Origin: Apium graveolens
Lineage: Eukaryota; Streptophyta; Magnoliopsida; Apiales; Apiaceae
Assembly: GCF_009905375.1 (NCBI RefSeq)
Contig: NW_027417471.1
Location: 91,392 to 155,391, forward strand
Reading direction: 5' to 3'
Length of the DNA: 64,000 nt
Part shown: piece by piece, positions 21,451-32,630 of the stretch
How the letters are laid out: each line of letters opens with the position of its first letter
How positions within the stretch are numbered: the first letter of the stretch is position 1
Made by a program: the position numbers and the translations under genes
The notes under the pieces: model-generated
The model's input: the letters and a program-made list of their open reading frames with translations, nothing else
Told to the model about the DNA's origin: nothing
Databases searched by the model: none

Positions 21451-22035
21451 GTCACTGAAATTAAACTACTTATCAGTAACTAGCATGTAAAGCATGTTAA
21501 GCATGGAAATGTTAACAGAGTCAAAATTGCTAATTTTACCAGAAAATACTTTATTTACCAATCACACAGATAGCTCCATTCCTTTCTAAGACCTAGCCTC
21601 CTAAATTCACTTAACTTAGAAGTAGAAAGTGCGTAGCCCATAGAATTTAGCATCTTAACTATATCAGTGTCTGTGTGTGGAACAGTAGCAGTGTTATCCG
21701 AAATTGTAAAGCATGCTTTGACAATGTCACTATAATGCAAAACTATTTACCTTTGAGAGTGAAAGTTATGGTCTTATCAGTAGAGTTGTACGCGGTAGTT
21801 GTCTATATCTCCTCCACAACTTCACAGTAGATTGTGGGTGATTCCAGCATAGCATAACTGAGTTTACAGCTCTTCACAAAATCCATCATCTTGTGAAAGT
21901 CTCCAGACTGAGGAATCTCCTTATTCATAAGTGCTGTAAAGTTGTTCTTTTCATAGATATATCCAGATTGAGACATGATTTTGCTTTGGAGAATATTTGC
22001 TTTGGAGAAGAAAGGAAGTTAGAGCAATTGATTTG

Positions 22036-22388
22036 AGAATGATAAAAGAGTGGAATAAAAATGAATTCTGCTTTTATACTATCTCAGAAATAAACTGTCA
22101 AAAATAATAAAGTGAAGTAAAGTAACCAATCAGAATAGCCCAAAATAGCCGTTTAAAAATAAATAAATTGTAAAAATTCTGTCACTTATCCGTCGTGTTA
22201 TACTTACAAACTGTAAGTATACCCGATGGATAACGTTCAGTGTTTTAACGACTAAGATTGAGACAATTCGACGGATGAGGATAAATCAATTATCCGCCGG
22301 GTTATAAAATAATCCAGAAAAGTAAATAATTTTTATTAACAAATAATATTCCGATCAAACTCGATGGATAATTAACATCCGTCGGGAT
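22036..22388 (-). promoter_or_regulatory. Internal promoter-like region before the B1 extra ORF
   Basis: In transcription order: three hairpin-forming motif pairs (22360-22388, 22269-22312, 22187-22235), an inverted CCAAT (CTGATTGGT, 22125-22133), a TATA box (AGTATAAAAG, 22071-22080), a CT-rich leader and ATG at 21976. The pair at 22187-22235 forms a long imperfect stem: TTATCC(G)TCG...ATACTTAC against GTAAGTATA...GGATAA. The spacing is that of an ordinary plant promoter. Function is inferred. Confidence 0.6.
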
Positions 22389-24437
22389 GTAACTTTCGAC
22401 TTGGCCAAAATTTCATCCAAAACAGAAAAATCAATTAAGTTTCTGGCTGCATTAAAACATGCAAAAATATCTGAAATAATTGAAGAGTAATTAAACATAC
22501 CTAATTCACTTACCAACCTTGAAAAGGTGGATTCATCAAGTGGCTTGGTGAAGATATCTGCAAGCTGCTTTTCACTTGGAATAAAATAAAGTTCCACAGT
22601 ACCATTCATCACATGTTCCCTAATGCAGTGGTACTTGATGTTTATGTGCTTTGTTCTTGAATACTGTACTGGATTTTCAGTGGTGGCAATTGCACTTGTG
22701 TTATCACAGAAAATGGGAATTCTATCCACTTATAGACCATAGTCCAACAATTGATTTTTCATCCACAAAATCTTTGCATAGCAACTACTAGCAGCACTAT
22801 ATTCAGCTTCAGCTATAGAGGTCGAAACTGAATTTTGCTTTTTACTGAACCAGGACTTAAGCTTGTTCCCTAGAAATTGACAGGTTCCTGTTGTACTTTT
22901 TCTGTCTATTTTACAACCTGCATAATCTGCATCTGAATAACCAGTTAGATCAAAACCAGAATCTCTATGTTACCAAATGCCAAGTTTTGGTGTTCCCTTG
23001 AGATATCTGAAAATTATTTTAATGGCTACTAAGTGAGATTCTCTAGGATCAGCCTGAAATCTAGCACAAAGAGAAGTAGCAAATATTATATATGGCCTAC
23101 TAGCTGTTAAGTACAGAAGTGAGCCAACCATGCCCCTATAGCTTGAAATATCCACTTTTCAATAGTGTTTAATTCAAGCTTAGTTGTAGTGGCTATGGGA
23201 GTTTTTGCAGATGTGCAATCCATTAGATCAAACTTCTTTAAAAGATCATGAATATATTTAGTTTGACTAATGAATATTCCATCACTAACTTGTTTAACTT
23301 GTAAACCAAGAAAGTAAGTTAGTTCTCCCGTCATGCTTATTTCATACTTACTTTGCATCAATTTGGCAAACTTTTTGCAAAGTTTTTCATCTGTAGAGCC
23401 AAATATAATATCATCTACATAGATTTGAACAAGTATACTAGAACCAATAACATTTCTAAGAATAAAGTTTTATCAACAGTACCTCTTGTGAAGTGATTTT
23501 CCAAAAGAAACTTTGATATAGTGTCATACCAGGCTCTAGATACTTGCTTCAGTCCATAAAGTGCTTTCAAACGATAGTAGACATATCCTGGAAAATTTGG
23601 ATCTTCAAAACCAGGAGGTAGACTGACATAGACTTCCTCCTCCAAATCTCCATTCAGAAAGGCACTTTTGACATCCATTTGATAGACCTTGAAATTGGCA
23701 TGGGCTGTAAAGGCTATGAAAATTCTGATGGCTTCAAGCCTTGAAACAAGAGCAAAGGTTTCATCAAAATCTATTCCTTCTTGTTGACAGTAGCCCTTAG
23801 CAACCAATCTAGCTTTATTCCTGATCACCATGCCATTTTCATCCATCTTGTTTCTGAATACCCACTTGGTGTCAATTGGATTCTTTCCTTTAGGTTTGGG
23901 TAATAGCTTCCATACCTTGTTCCTTTCAAATTGGTTTAGCTCCTCCTACATAGCTAAAATCCAACAAGGATCCAACAAAGCTTCTTCTACCTTTTTTGGC
24001 TCTTCTTTAGATAGGAATGTGCTATATAGACATTCTTCTTGAGTTGCTCTCCTTATTTGAACTCTAGAAGATGCATCACCAACGATGAGCTCAAAAGGGT
24101 GATCTTTAGTCCATTTCCTTTATTGAGGTAGATTAGCTCTAGATGAAGAAGCCTCATTGTTGTCTTGATGTGTGACTGAGTTTTGATTATAAGAAACTCC
24201 CCTCTGAGTTTGTGAATCTTTGATTTGAGAAAGGGGAACTTTCTGTAGGTGATCTATTCTGACTTTCGGCTTCTCTTAATGTTCCGACGGATGATGCACT
24301 TTGTGTCACGATGGATGAAGCTGATTGTCTCCCGACGGACAAGACAGATTATCTCCCGACGGAAGTTTTTTGATGCGCGAGGAATTATCTGAAAGTTTGG
24401 CAGAATCTATCCCAATAGATCATAGAACTGAAGAATT
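22355..24437 (-). pseudogene. pol: B1 reverse transcriptase-RNase H, frameshifted
   Basis: Contains an RT N-terminal part ([20 protein letters not shown]; 23415-23846), a frameshift near 23462, the catalytic [10 protein letters not shown] block near 23400-23430, and L-G-L-Q-V-K. Another frameshift near 23160 and a change near 22970 follow, then RNase H ending with [10 protein letters not shown]. Three pieces in different frames mean it cannot be made whole. The linker between integrase and RT (23850-24437) has stops and carries the family motif (24277-24366). The pol end is fuzzy: B2 has a stop after N-Y-S where B1 reads through into the motif region. Confidence 0.85.
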
Positions 24438-26417
24438 TTATAACTCAAAAAATGTTGAGTTATGTGCTTCATTAGTTGTAGATTTTTCTTCATTATCCTT
24501 ATTCACTATTTCTTGATTACTTTCTTCATCACTGTCATCACTAAACATCTCCACATTATCAAACCCGAGGCTCTCATAGAAATCTCCATCTTGCAGTCCT
24601 TCAATCTTTTTGTCATTAAACACAACATGTACTGATTCCATAACAATGTTGGTTCTAAGATTGTAGACTCTATATTCCTTTCCCACAATATATCCAACTA
24701 AAATTCCTTCATCTGCTTTAGCATCAAACTTCCCATATTGATCAGTTTGATTCCTTAAGATATAACATTTGAAGCCAAACACATGAAGAAAGTTTAGAGT
24801 TGGATTGCTATTCTTGAACAATTGGTTGGGTATCATACACTTTGCTGGATTAATCAAAGAAATATTCTGAGTGTAGCAGGCAGTAGTCACAGCTTCAGCC
24901 CAAAAATATGCTGGTAACTTTGATTCTTCAAGCATAGTCCTTGCAGCTTCAATAAGAGATCTGTTCTTTCTTTCCACTACTCCATTTTGTTGTGGAGTTC
25001 TTTCTGCAGAAAACTCATGCATAATCCCATTCTCTTCACAAAATAATCTTATCACAGAATTCTTGAACCCAGTTCCATTGCCACTCCTGATTCTTCTTAC
25101 TTTAAAATCAGGATGATTGTTAACTTTCCTTATGTGAATGATGATGATTTCACTAGCTTCATCTTTAGACTTTAAGAAATATGTCCAAGAGAACTTTGAG
25201 AAATCATCCACAATTACGAGACAAAATCTTTTCCTTGAGATGGACAACACATTGACTGGTCCAAACAAATCCATGTGTAGCAATTGCAAAGGTTCTTCAA
25301 TTGTTGAATCAAGTTTCTGTCTGAATGATGCTTTGATCTGCTTTCTTTTCTGGAAGGCATCACACAATCCATCCTTAGTAAACTCCACTTGAGGAATGCC
25401 TCTAACCAGTTTTTTCTTGACAAGCTCATTCATGGTTTTGAAGTTTAGATGGGACAACTTCTTGTGCCATAGCCAACTTTCATCTTGACTTGCTTTACTG
25501 AGAAGACAAGTAACAGATTCTGCATTTGATGAGTTGAAGTCAGCATGGTACACATTTCCTTTTCTCACTCTAGTGAGAACCACTTTGTTGCTCTTTTTGT
25601 TTTTCACAACACATGCTTCTGAATTGAAGGTTACTGAATTGCCCTTATCACAAAGCTGGCTGATACACAACAAATTGTGCTTGAGACCATCCACTAGGGC
25701 AACCTCTTCAATGATGACATTTTCTTTTGAAATCAAGCCATATCCCACAGTATAACCCTTACTGTCATCTCCAAAAGTAATACTTGGGCCAGCTCTTTCC
25801 TTGAATTCAGTGAGCAGGTTAGAATCTCCAGTCATGTGCCTTGAGCAACCACTATCCAGATACCAAAGTTTCTTTCTATTTCCCTGATTACTTGAAAAAC
25901 TTGTTTCTGTTTCATCAGACTTGGCCAGCAGGGCTAGGTTGACATAGCTTGTTTCTTCATCTTCATCCAATCCATCAGCTGCCCAGTCATTTTCTTGTGT
26001 AATGAAAGCCCTTTCCTTTTGCTTAAGCAACTCAAAATATTTCTGTTTATAATCAAGAGGCTCAAACTTGTTCTTGCTAGAATCTGACTTTCTACACTCA
26101 TTAGAAAAATGCCCTGCCAAGCCATATTTGAAACATTTGAATTTGGATTTATCCACCATGTTTCTACTTGGCTTGGATGCTCCAAAATTCTTTTTGAACT
26201 TGAGCTTGGAAAATCTTCTGGATAGGAATGCTAGATGCTCATCAATATCATCCATGTCATCTTGGCTCAATTGATCTTCATTTTCAGCTACCAGCCCTTT
26301 ACCCTTGCTTTCACAGGCCTTTGATATAGACTCAACAGCTTCTACCTTCATCTCTTTCTCTTTCTCTAACTCAGCAACCAGTGCTATGGACCCTTCTTTA
26401 TTCCTTCCTTTCTCCAT
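24438..26417 (-). CDS. pol: B1 gag C-terminus, protease and integrase (659 aa open frame)
   Basis: Continuous frame lying directly downstream of a TAG at 26421-26423. Order: acidic/Lys-rich linker, zinc knuckle at about residues 95-108 with the second Cys replaced by Tyr (C-F-K-Y-G...H...C), protease W-Y-L-D-S-G at about 185-190, GAG-pre-integrase (L-W-H-K-K-L-S-H-L-N), integrase core and C-terminal domain. The integrase D,D,E triad is broken: the second Asp (R-S-D-N-G-T-E) reads R-S-G-N-G-T-G (Gly codon at 25080-25082). The first Asp (H-M-D-L-F-G-P) and the Glu (N-G-V-V-E-R-K-N) remain. B2 keeps R-S-D-N-G-T-E. Open but presumably inactive as integrase. Confidence 0.85.
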   Translation of the reverse strand: MEKGRNKEGSIALVAELEKEKEMKVEAVESISKACESKGKGLVAENEDQLSQDDMDDIDEHLAFLSRRFSKLKFKKNFGASKPSRNMVDKSKFKCFKYGLAGHFSNECRKSDSSKNKFEPLDYKQKYFELLKQKERAFITQENDWAADGLDEDEETSYVNLALLAKSDETETSFSSNQGNRKKLWYLDSGCSRHMTGDSNLLTEFKERAGPSITFGDDSKGYTVGYGLISKENVIIEEVALVDGLKHNLLCISQLCDKGNSVTFNSEACVVKNKKSNKVVLTRVRKGNVYHADFNSSNAESVTCLLSKASQDESWLWHKKLSHLNFKTMNELVKKKLVRGIPQVEFTKDGLCDAFQKRKQIKASFRQKLDSTIEEPLQLLHMDLFGPVNVLSISRKRFCLVIVDDFSKFSWTYFLKSKDEASEIIIIHIRKVNNHPDFKVRRIRSGNGTGFKNSVIRLFCEENGIMHEFSAERTPQQNGVVERKNRSLIEAARTMLEESKLPAYFWAEAVTTACYTQNISLINPAKCMIPNQLFKNSNPTLNFLHVFGFKCYILRNQTDQYGKFDAKADEGILVGYIVGKEYRVYNLRTNIVMESVHVVFNDKKIEGLQDGDFYESLGFDNVEMFSDDSDEESNQEIVNKDNEEKSTTNEAHNSTFFEL

Positions 26418-26420
26418 CCT

Positions 26421-27036
26421 CTAATATTGCTCAATTTCAAGCTCATAAGTTTTTAGGATGCCATACAGTCTCTCCAAGGTGAATTCCTTGTAATCCTGAG
26501 AATTTCTCAATAAAACTGTCATTGGCTTCCACTCTTTTGGAAGAGATCTAAGGAACTTGAGGTTAGAGTCTTTTGTTTGATAGACTCTTCCATGCAATTT
26601 CATAGAATTTAGTGGCTTTTGAAATCTACTAAAAATATCAGCGAGAGACTCACTTTCTTCAAAGTGGAAATGCTCATATTGCTAAATCAGTAGCTGCATC
26701 TTGTTCTCCTTTACTTGCTCAGTACCATCACAGATAATTTGGATTGTGTCCCAAACCTCTTTAGCTCTTTTACAGTTAATGATGTTATCAAACATATCAC
26801 CATCATCTCCATTGAACAAAATATTCTTGGCCTTCTTATCTTTCATGACTTGCTCAATATGAGGATCTGATCATTCATGCCTAGGTTTGGGAACAGATGG
26901 TTCATTGCCAGTTGTAGCTTTCATTGGTACATGAGGACCTCTCTCTATGTAATCCACATAGGCTTCAGCTTGGGAAATAAGATGTAGGTGCATTTTCACC
27001 TTCTAGTGGCGATAATTATCTTTGTCCAGAAATGGA
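26421..27036 (-). pseudogene. gag: B1 gag N-terminal part, start deleted
   Basis: Copia-type gag (UBN2-like): reads H-L-H-L...A-Y-V-D-Y-I-E-R-G-P-H-V-P, C-K-R-A-K-E-V-W-D-T-I, L-E-R-L-Y-G-I-L-K-T-Y-E-L-E. Stops at 26421 (a Glu codon in B2) and in the N-terminal part break it. The start codon, present in B2 at 62280, is lost in a deletion that also removes the PBS. Frame as read continues into 24438-26417. Confidence 0.75.
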
Positions 27037-27966
27037 ATTTGCAAAGTGCGAAATGAAAGGATTTTATAAATCAAAACACAAAGTAATATAAACACAAGCT
27101 TTTAAAACTTTCTAGTGGATTTGAATGTATCCACCAGATATATATATATATATATACATATCAGTTTGAGAACTGTGTGTAGCTTAGAATGGCTCACAAC
27201 TACTTTACAAGTAGAATAAACAAACTACAGAGAAATTCTTGACAAGTACAGCTTTTTCTATCTCTCTTTACAATGTGTTTGCTTAGTTGAATATTCTACT
27301 AGACACTTGATTTATATATCACCAAGTTTACATGACAATAAGACAAGATAATAAAATAATATATATCTAGTCTAATTCCATGCTGCTTCACTACTCTATT
27401 CTAGCATCTTTGAATATCTTCATAATTGCATGGAAATGGTAATGCTTCTTTGTTCTCAAATTCCTGCTTAACAGGCTGCCACATTCCTTTTACAAACACC
27501 CAACGCATGTGACTGTGTTGTCACTGTCAACAAATATTTGAATTTGATCATCCATCGGGTACATGTTGTCATCCGTCGGGTAGCTTTGTTGATCATCCGT
27601 TGGGTAGCTTTGTTGATCATCTGTCGGGTAGCTATTTGTCACTTGACTCCATTTCACTTATACAGAATTACAAGACATCTCATATTTACAATTAATCAAC
27701 CTATTCTGCATATCCACTAGTAGTCAATATGACTCATATACTCCTACAAAATTTACACAAAGTTGTTTGCAGAAATGTGCTACAATACTTATTTGTTACA
27801 TAATCTACTCACCCGGTGGATGTCAAATTGTCATCCGTCGGGACTATATTATATCATCCGTCAGGACTATATTTGATCATCCATCGAGTGCTACGAAATT
27901 CACTAAGTTAAATCTACTAAGGTATTTTGTTTAATTTATCATCAAGTTCACAACATATTCCTAACA
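27037..27966 (-). repeat. 5' LTR of B1, truncated
   Basis: Matches 13891-14813 of the 3' LTR; the first ~108 LTR bases (left side) are missing. The junction GAATTT/GCAAAG at about 27036 fits a deletion between short similar words in leader and LTR. Motif clusters sit at 27546-27640 and 27810-27890, and a (TA)n tract at about 27139-27158. The right end TAACA abuts gypsy G pol at 27967. This LTR shares several variants with the B2 LTR against its own partner at 13783. Confidence 0.82.
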
Positions 27967-30900
27967 GAATCTCTATCAGAATTTCTACATATGGCAAATC
28001 TGCCTGAAGTTCTATCAGCTCATACTCGATTATATGCCTGGAGTCTGGATTATACTTCTTAAGCATCGATACATGAAAAACAATATGAATGTGCGCCATA
28101 TGCAGGGGTAATGCCAATTCGTAGGCTACTTTGCCAACACGCTTCAAAATCTCAAAAGGTACGACATATCTAGGACTCAGCTTTCCTTTCTTCCTAAATT
28201 GGATTAATCCTTTCCATGGTGACACTTTTAACAACACTAAATCCCTTTTTCAAATTCCATATCCTTCCTTGATTGGTCGGCATACTTTCTTTGACGGTCT
28301 TGGGCTGCAATTAACCTTTTCTGAATAACTTCAACAACTTCTTTCGTCTGCTGCACTAATTCAGGTCCAAGTATCTTGCATTCTCCTACTTCATCCCAAT
28401 ATATTGGTGATCGACATGTACGTCCGTAAAGAGCTTCATAGGGTGGCATCCAAATACTGGCATGATGACTGTTATTGTAAGCAAATTCTACCAAGGGTAA
28501 ATGCTCATCCCAACTTCCTTTGAAATTAATTGCACAAACGCATAACATGTCTTCAGTCGTCTGAATTGTTCTCTTGCTTTGGCCATCCGTCTGTGGATGG
28601 TAAGCTGTACTCATATTCAATCTAGTTCCCAAACATTCTTGAAAACTTTTCCAAAATCTCGAATTAAATCTTGGGTCTCGATTAGATCCGATAGACACAG
28701 GAACTCCATGACGAACTACTATCTCTTTCAAGTACATGTGAACCAACTTGTCTAGCAAAAATCTTTCATTTATAGGAAGAAAATGAGCTAACTTGGTAAG
28801 TCTGTCTATTATAACCCAAATGACATCATGATTTGCTTTTGTCCTTGGTAATCCGACTATGAAATCCATGGCAATATGCTCCCGCTTCCATTTTGGAATC
28901 TTTAATGGCTGCAATAATCCACTTGGTCTCTGGTGCTTTACCTTGAACCTATGACATGTATAACACTTACTAACCCATTTTGCAATTTCTCTTTTCATAT
29001 TTAGCCACCAATAATTTTCCTTTAAATCCCTATACATTTTGCTACTCTCTGGATGGATTGAATATCTTGAATTATGAGCTTCCTGTAGAATTTCATTCTT
29101 TAATTCTGTTACCGGTGGAATCCAAATTCTGGAAAAAAACCTAAGTATACCTTGATCATCCTTTTGTGTGCACAACTCTTCACCCACCAAACAATTAATG
29201 TCCTGATCCATTACCTTCTCTTGACACTTCTTAATCCTCTCTAGTAGTTCTGGTTGGAAAGTCATACTATACATCTTTGCTTTGTTAGGCTTGCAAACTC
29301 TGAATTCTAATTCCAATTACTGAAATTCCTTGTATAACTCCTCGGGTACTCTTAATACATTCAACTTCTCTTTTCGACTTAACGCATCTGCCATAATATT
29401 TGCTTTACCTGGGTGATAATTAATCGTACAATCGTAGTCCTTGATCAATTCCAACCATCTTCTCTGCCTCATATTGAGTTCCTTTTAAGTGAATATGTAC
29501 TTTAAACTTTTATGATCCGTATAAATCTCACATCTTTCCCCATATAGATAATGTCTCCAAATCTTAAAAGCGAATACTATGGCCACTAGCTCCAAGTCCT
29601 GAGTAGGATACTTCTGCTCATGAGGTTTCAGTTGTCTCGATGCATATGCAATAAACTTGTCGTGCTACATCAAAACACAACCTAATCCCTTATGAGAAGC
29701 ATCACTATAGATTATAAAATTTCATTGATCACCTGGAAGTGACAAAACAGGTGCCATGATTAATCTCCATTTCAATTCTTGAAAACTCTCTTCACACTTG
29801 TCGTTCCATATAAACTTTTCATTCTTTCGGGTAAGCTTTGTCAAAGGCGTCGCAATTTTTGAGAAATCTTGAACAAACCGTCAATTATATACCGCTAATC
29901 CCAAGAAACTTCTTATTTTTATTGGTGTCTTTGGTCTTTCCCAATTTGTAATAACTTCGATCTTTGCCGGGTCCACTTTGATCCCTTTAATACTGACTAT
30001 GTGCCCCAAGAACTGAACTTTCTATAACCAAAACTCACACTTTGTGAATTTAGCATTTAACTTTTCCTTTCTCAAAATTTCCAAAGATATCCTCAATTGC
30101 TCCACATGGTCTTCTTCTGTCTTCGAGTAAATTAGAATATCATCTATAAACACAATGACAAACTTGTCCAAGTATTCTTTAAAAATTCTATTCTTTAAAT
30201 CCATAAACGCTACTGGGACATTGGTTAATCCAGAAGACATCACTAAGAATTCATAATGTCCGTACCTTGTTCTGAAAGCTGTCTTTGGTATATCTTCCGG
30301 CTTAATCTTCAATTAGTGATATCCCGATCTCAGATCAATTTTGGAGAAATACTTGGCTCCCTTCAATGGGTCAAACAAATCATCAATTCGAGGTAACAGA
30401 TATTTATTCTTGATTGTAAGATTATTGAGTTCTTGGTAGTCGATGCATAATCTCATGCTTCCATCTTTCTTCTTAACAAATAGTACCGGTGCACCCCATG
30501 GGGAAACACTGGGTCTAATCACTCCTTTCTTTAACAATTCCTTCAATTATTTTGCTAACTCTTTCATTTCGACGGACACCATTCTATATGGGGCCTTGGA
30601 TACTGGTTCCGTTTCAGGTGCTAAGTCGATTGCAAACTCATTTTCTCTGTTTGGAGGAAGTCCTGGTAGCTCATCGGGAAATACATTTGGGAACTCATTA
30701 ACTACGCGAATATCTTCAAGTTTTGCTGGCTCCCGACTTTTATCAATCACATATGCAATGAATTGCTCGCATCCTTGTTGTAGGAGTTTCTTAGCTTGAA
30801 TCATCATTAAAAACTTTTTCGCTTTTTTCTGAACCTTGAACGTGACCACTTTCTCGTCTGGCATTTTTACAATTACCTTCTTATTACGACAGTCTATCTG

Positions 30901-31037
30901 AGCATCGTGCTTAGATAGCCAGTCCATTCCTAGAATAACGTCAAACTCTCCTAACTTAAATGGTATCAAATCCACACAAAACTTATTACTAGAAATTTCA
31001 ATCTCAAAGTTCATACATACTTGATTAACAAATACAC
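27967..31037 (-). pseudogene. pol: Gypsy G pol: protease end, RT, RNase H, integrase
   Basis: Starts right after the SIRE-A insertion with protease tail and G-M-D-W-L-S-K-H. Then RT ([25 protein letters not shown]), RNase H (Y-S-D-A-S-H-K-G-L-G-C-V-L-M), the H2C2 zinc domain (H...H...C-Y-T-C-H) and the integrase core (A-M-D-F-I-V-G-L-P), ending in the chromoviral C-terminal region. Stops at 30313, 30022 and several in 29317-30021; a frameshift near 28237. The second integrase Asp appears as Asn (S-N-R-D-P-R-F). The fold order is complete, so this was an autonomous chromovirus. The tail continues at 13782 across B1. Confidence 0.88.
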
Positions 31038-32368
31038 TGTTAGGTCCCAATTTGTTTGTAGAAGGGGGGGTTGAATGCAAACAATACCGTTTCGTCGAAT
31101 AAAATGTGGAATAAAATTGTGAAACAAAATTCAAGTTAAATAAAACTTTTATTAAACTTGAAAGGTGTTACAACTACGGTATCGGTTACAAGGGATTAAT
31201 CTCAAATCAATTATTACAAATCTAGAATAAATTCGACATGAACTTTTTCTATTTTTGTAATTAAAAGATCAAATGCTAAAAGCGATTTGAGATTAAGTTC
31301 TAGGGATTTTAATCCGCTAGATTGATACACAAGAACAAGAGAGTGATTTCTAGTTGATTGGATTTAACTTTACAAGCTAGAAATTGAAAACTTGAATTAG
31401 CAGATAAGATGAAATATTTTGGCTGCTTGTTCTCTTTTTGTTCTTGGCTTCTGTTTGATTTCTCTCTGTATTTGTTATGTAAATGAATTGGTCTCTGCTT
31501 GTTTTTAATCACCACAGCCGAGAATGTTGAACTGGTGTGACAATCCTTTAGAGCTAGTAAGACAATTAAAATGAACTAGCAAGACTTTCGGTATGACTAT
31601 TGATTGTCATACCGATTGTCATAGTAGTACAAATGAAATTGTCTTACTGAATTAATAAGTGATTTTAATCTAAACAATAATTCTATCAAGACAATCAACT
31701 GAATTAGCATGACTTTCGGTATGACTATCAATTGTCATACCGATTGTCATACTAGTACAATCAGTTGTCTTTTTAGAATTAAAACAGATTTTAATCAATT
31801 AAAATTCTGTAAATCCTTAATATTAATTCTAACTTAATTAATCAATTTAATTCAATTAATCAATAAATTAATCTTTGCAGATATAATTTATTTTCTTAAT
31901 TAAATTATATGACTTAATTAATTAATAGAGAATTAATACTAACGCTGAGCAGCATCCATTCTTCTGACAATCTTCTGAAAGTCACTGAGACTTATGAATC
32001 AATTCCGCCACTTCAATGCTGACACTCGATGTACTGTCTGGTTCATGAGTGACTAACTTCCGTGACGTTTCTTCATGTCTTGACTTTGATATTCTGATTG
32101 AATCCTTGTAATAAATTGATACCTTGACGAGATCTCTGTCACTTGATTAAATCCACGATCTTGATTTACATCACTGAGGCATGATCAAATTCTTGAACTT
32201 CTTCCAGTGAATCTTCAAGTCTGCAGATGAACAATGTTTCTTTGATCTTTGACATATGTTACTTTGTGAGATCTCTCTGATGATTGATCCACTATTTACT
32301 TATTACATTCTTATTTGAGTTGAGTTAAATACTCGAATAAACGAGTAGGCTATGACATATGCCTTTCA
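31038..32368 (-). repeat. 3' LTR of SIRE-A
   Basis: TGTTAGGTCCC...CCTTTCA, adjacent to the polypurine tract (minus AATAGGGGGAGAT, 32369-32381). Two copies of the TGTCATACCGATTGTCATA motif lie at 31588-31626 and 31716-31755, upstream in transcription order of a weak TATA-like GATTAAAAAC near 31505. The rest is AT-rich with no gene; a 68-aa frame in it is present in both LTRs but has no protein character. Confidence 0.95.
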
Positions 32369-32381
32369 ATCTCCCCCTATT

Positions 32382-32630
32382 TGCTTGTTAGACAATAACA
32401 ACAAATAACTAGAGGATAACTCAACTAACAAATAAGAAAAAGATATAAACAGTAAGGTAAAGTAAATAGCAGAAAAGTTCTGGATTATATTTAACATTTT
32501 CCAGATTCCAAATGAAATTTACAAGTGAATACAAGATAGATGTTCCTCTAGCCTGAACATATAACTACATTAGACTATCTTGATTCATAACGCTCTAATC
32601 ATATTACATTGAGTTTTGAGCTAATTGACT
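32382..32630 (-). other. SIRE-A untranslated stretch between extra ORF and 3' LTR
   Basis: About 250 bases; no feature seen beyond the polypurine tract at its left end. Confidence 0.6.

Larger units (their letters stand above)
15019..21976 (-). pseudogene. B1 'env-like' extra ORF region, duplicated and frameshifted
   Basis: Probable start ATG 21976 (MSQSGYIYEKNNF). The N-terminal domain ends near 20998. Then come two tandem copies of a Ser/Pro/Thr-rich middle part (20998-18588 and 18587-16191), and a C-terminal Lys-rich and helical part (16190-15019). A stop and frameshift break the start (21750-21820, 21540). Open blocks remain at 15019-15645 (C-terminal 208 aa), 15825-16670, 16695-17030, 17081-17776, 17807-18520 and 19084-21450. 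Basic clusters such as A-R-K-K-R-S-K and P-S-K-R-K are NLS-like. I see no signal peptide or membrane segment. The N-terminal layout resembles the SIRE-A extra ORF (Y-Y-A-R-F block). No biochemical function is known for these ORFs. Confidence 0.8.
13783..27966 (-). mobile_element. B1: SIRE-like Ty1/copia element with large extra ORF, inserted in gypsy G pol
   Basis: Minus-strand order: truncated 5' LTR (27037-27966), gag, protease-integrase-RT-RNase H, a spacer with promoter-like signals, a long 'env-like' region containing a 2.4 kb tandem duplication, a polypurine tract (TTGGGGGAGAT) and the 3' LTR (13783-14813). LTR ends are TGTTA...TAACA. The PBS and about 108 bases of the 5' LTR are deleted at about 27036. 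Lineage is inferred from the order pol-spacer-extra ORF and from motifs shared with SIRE-A. Confidence 0.88.

Noticed and set aside
30547..31134. 195-aa ORF starting in the SIRE-A LTR and running into gypsy protease
   Set aside because: The first ~30 residues are LTR sequence; the fusion is a by-product of the insertion, not a gene.
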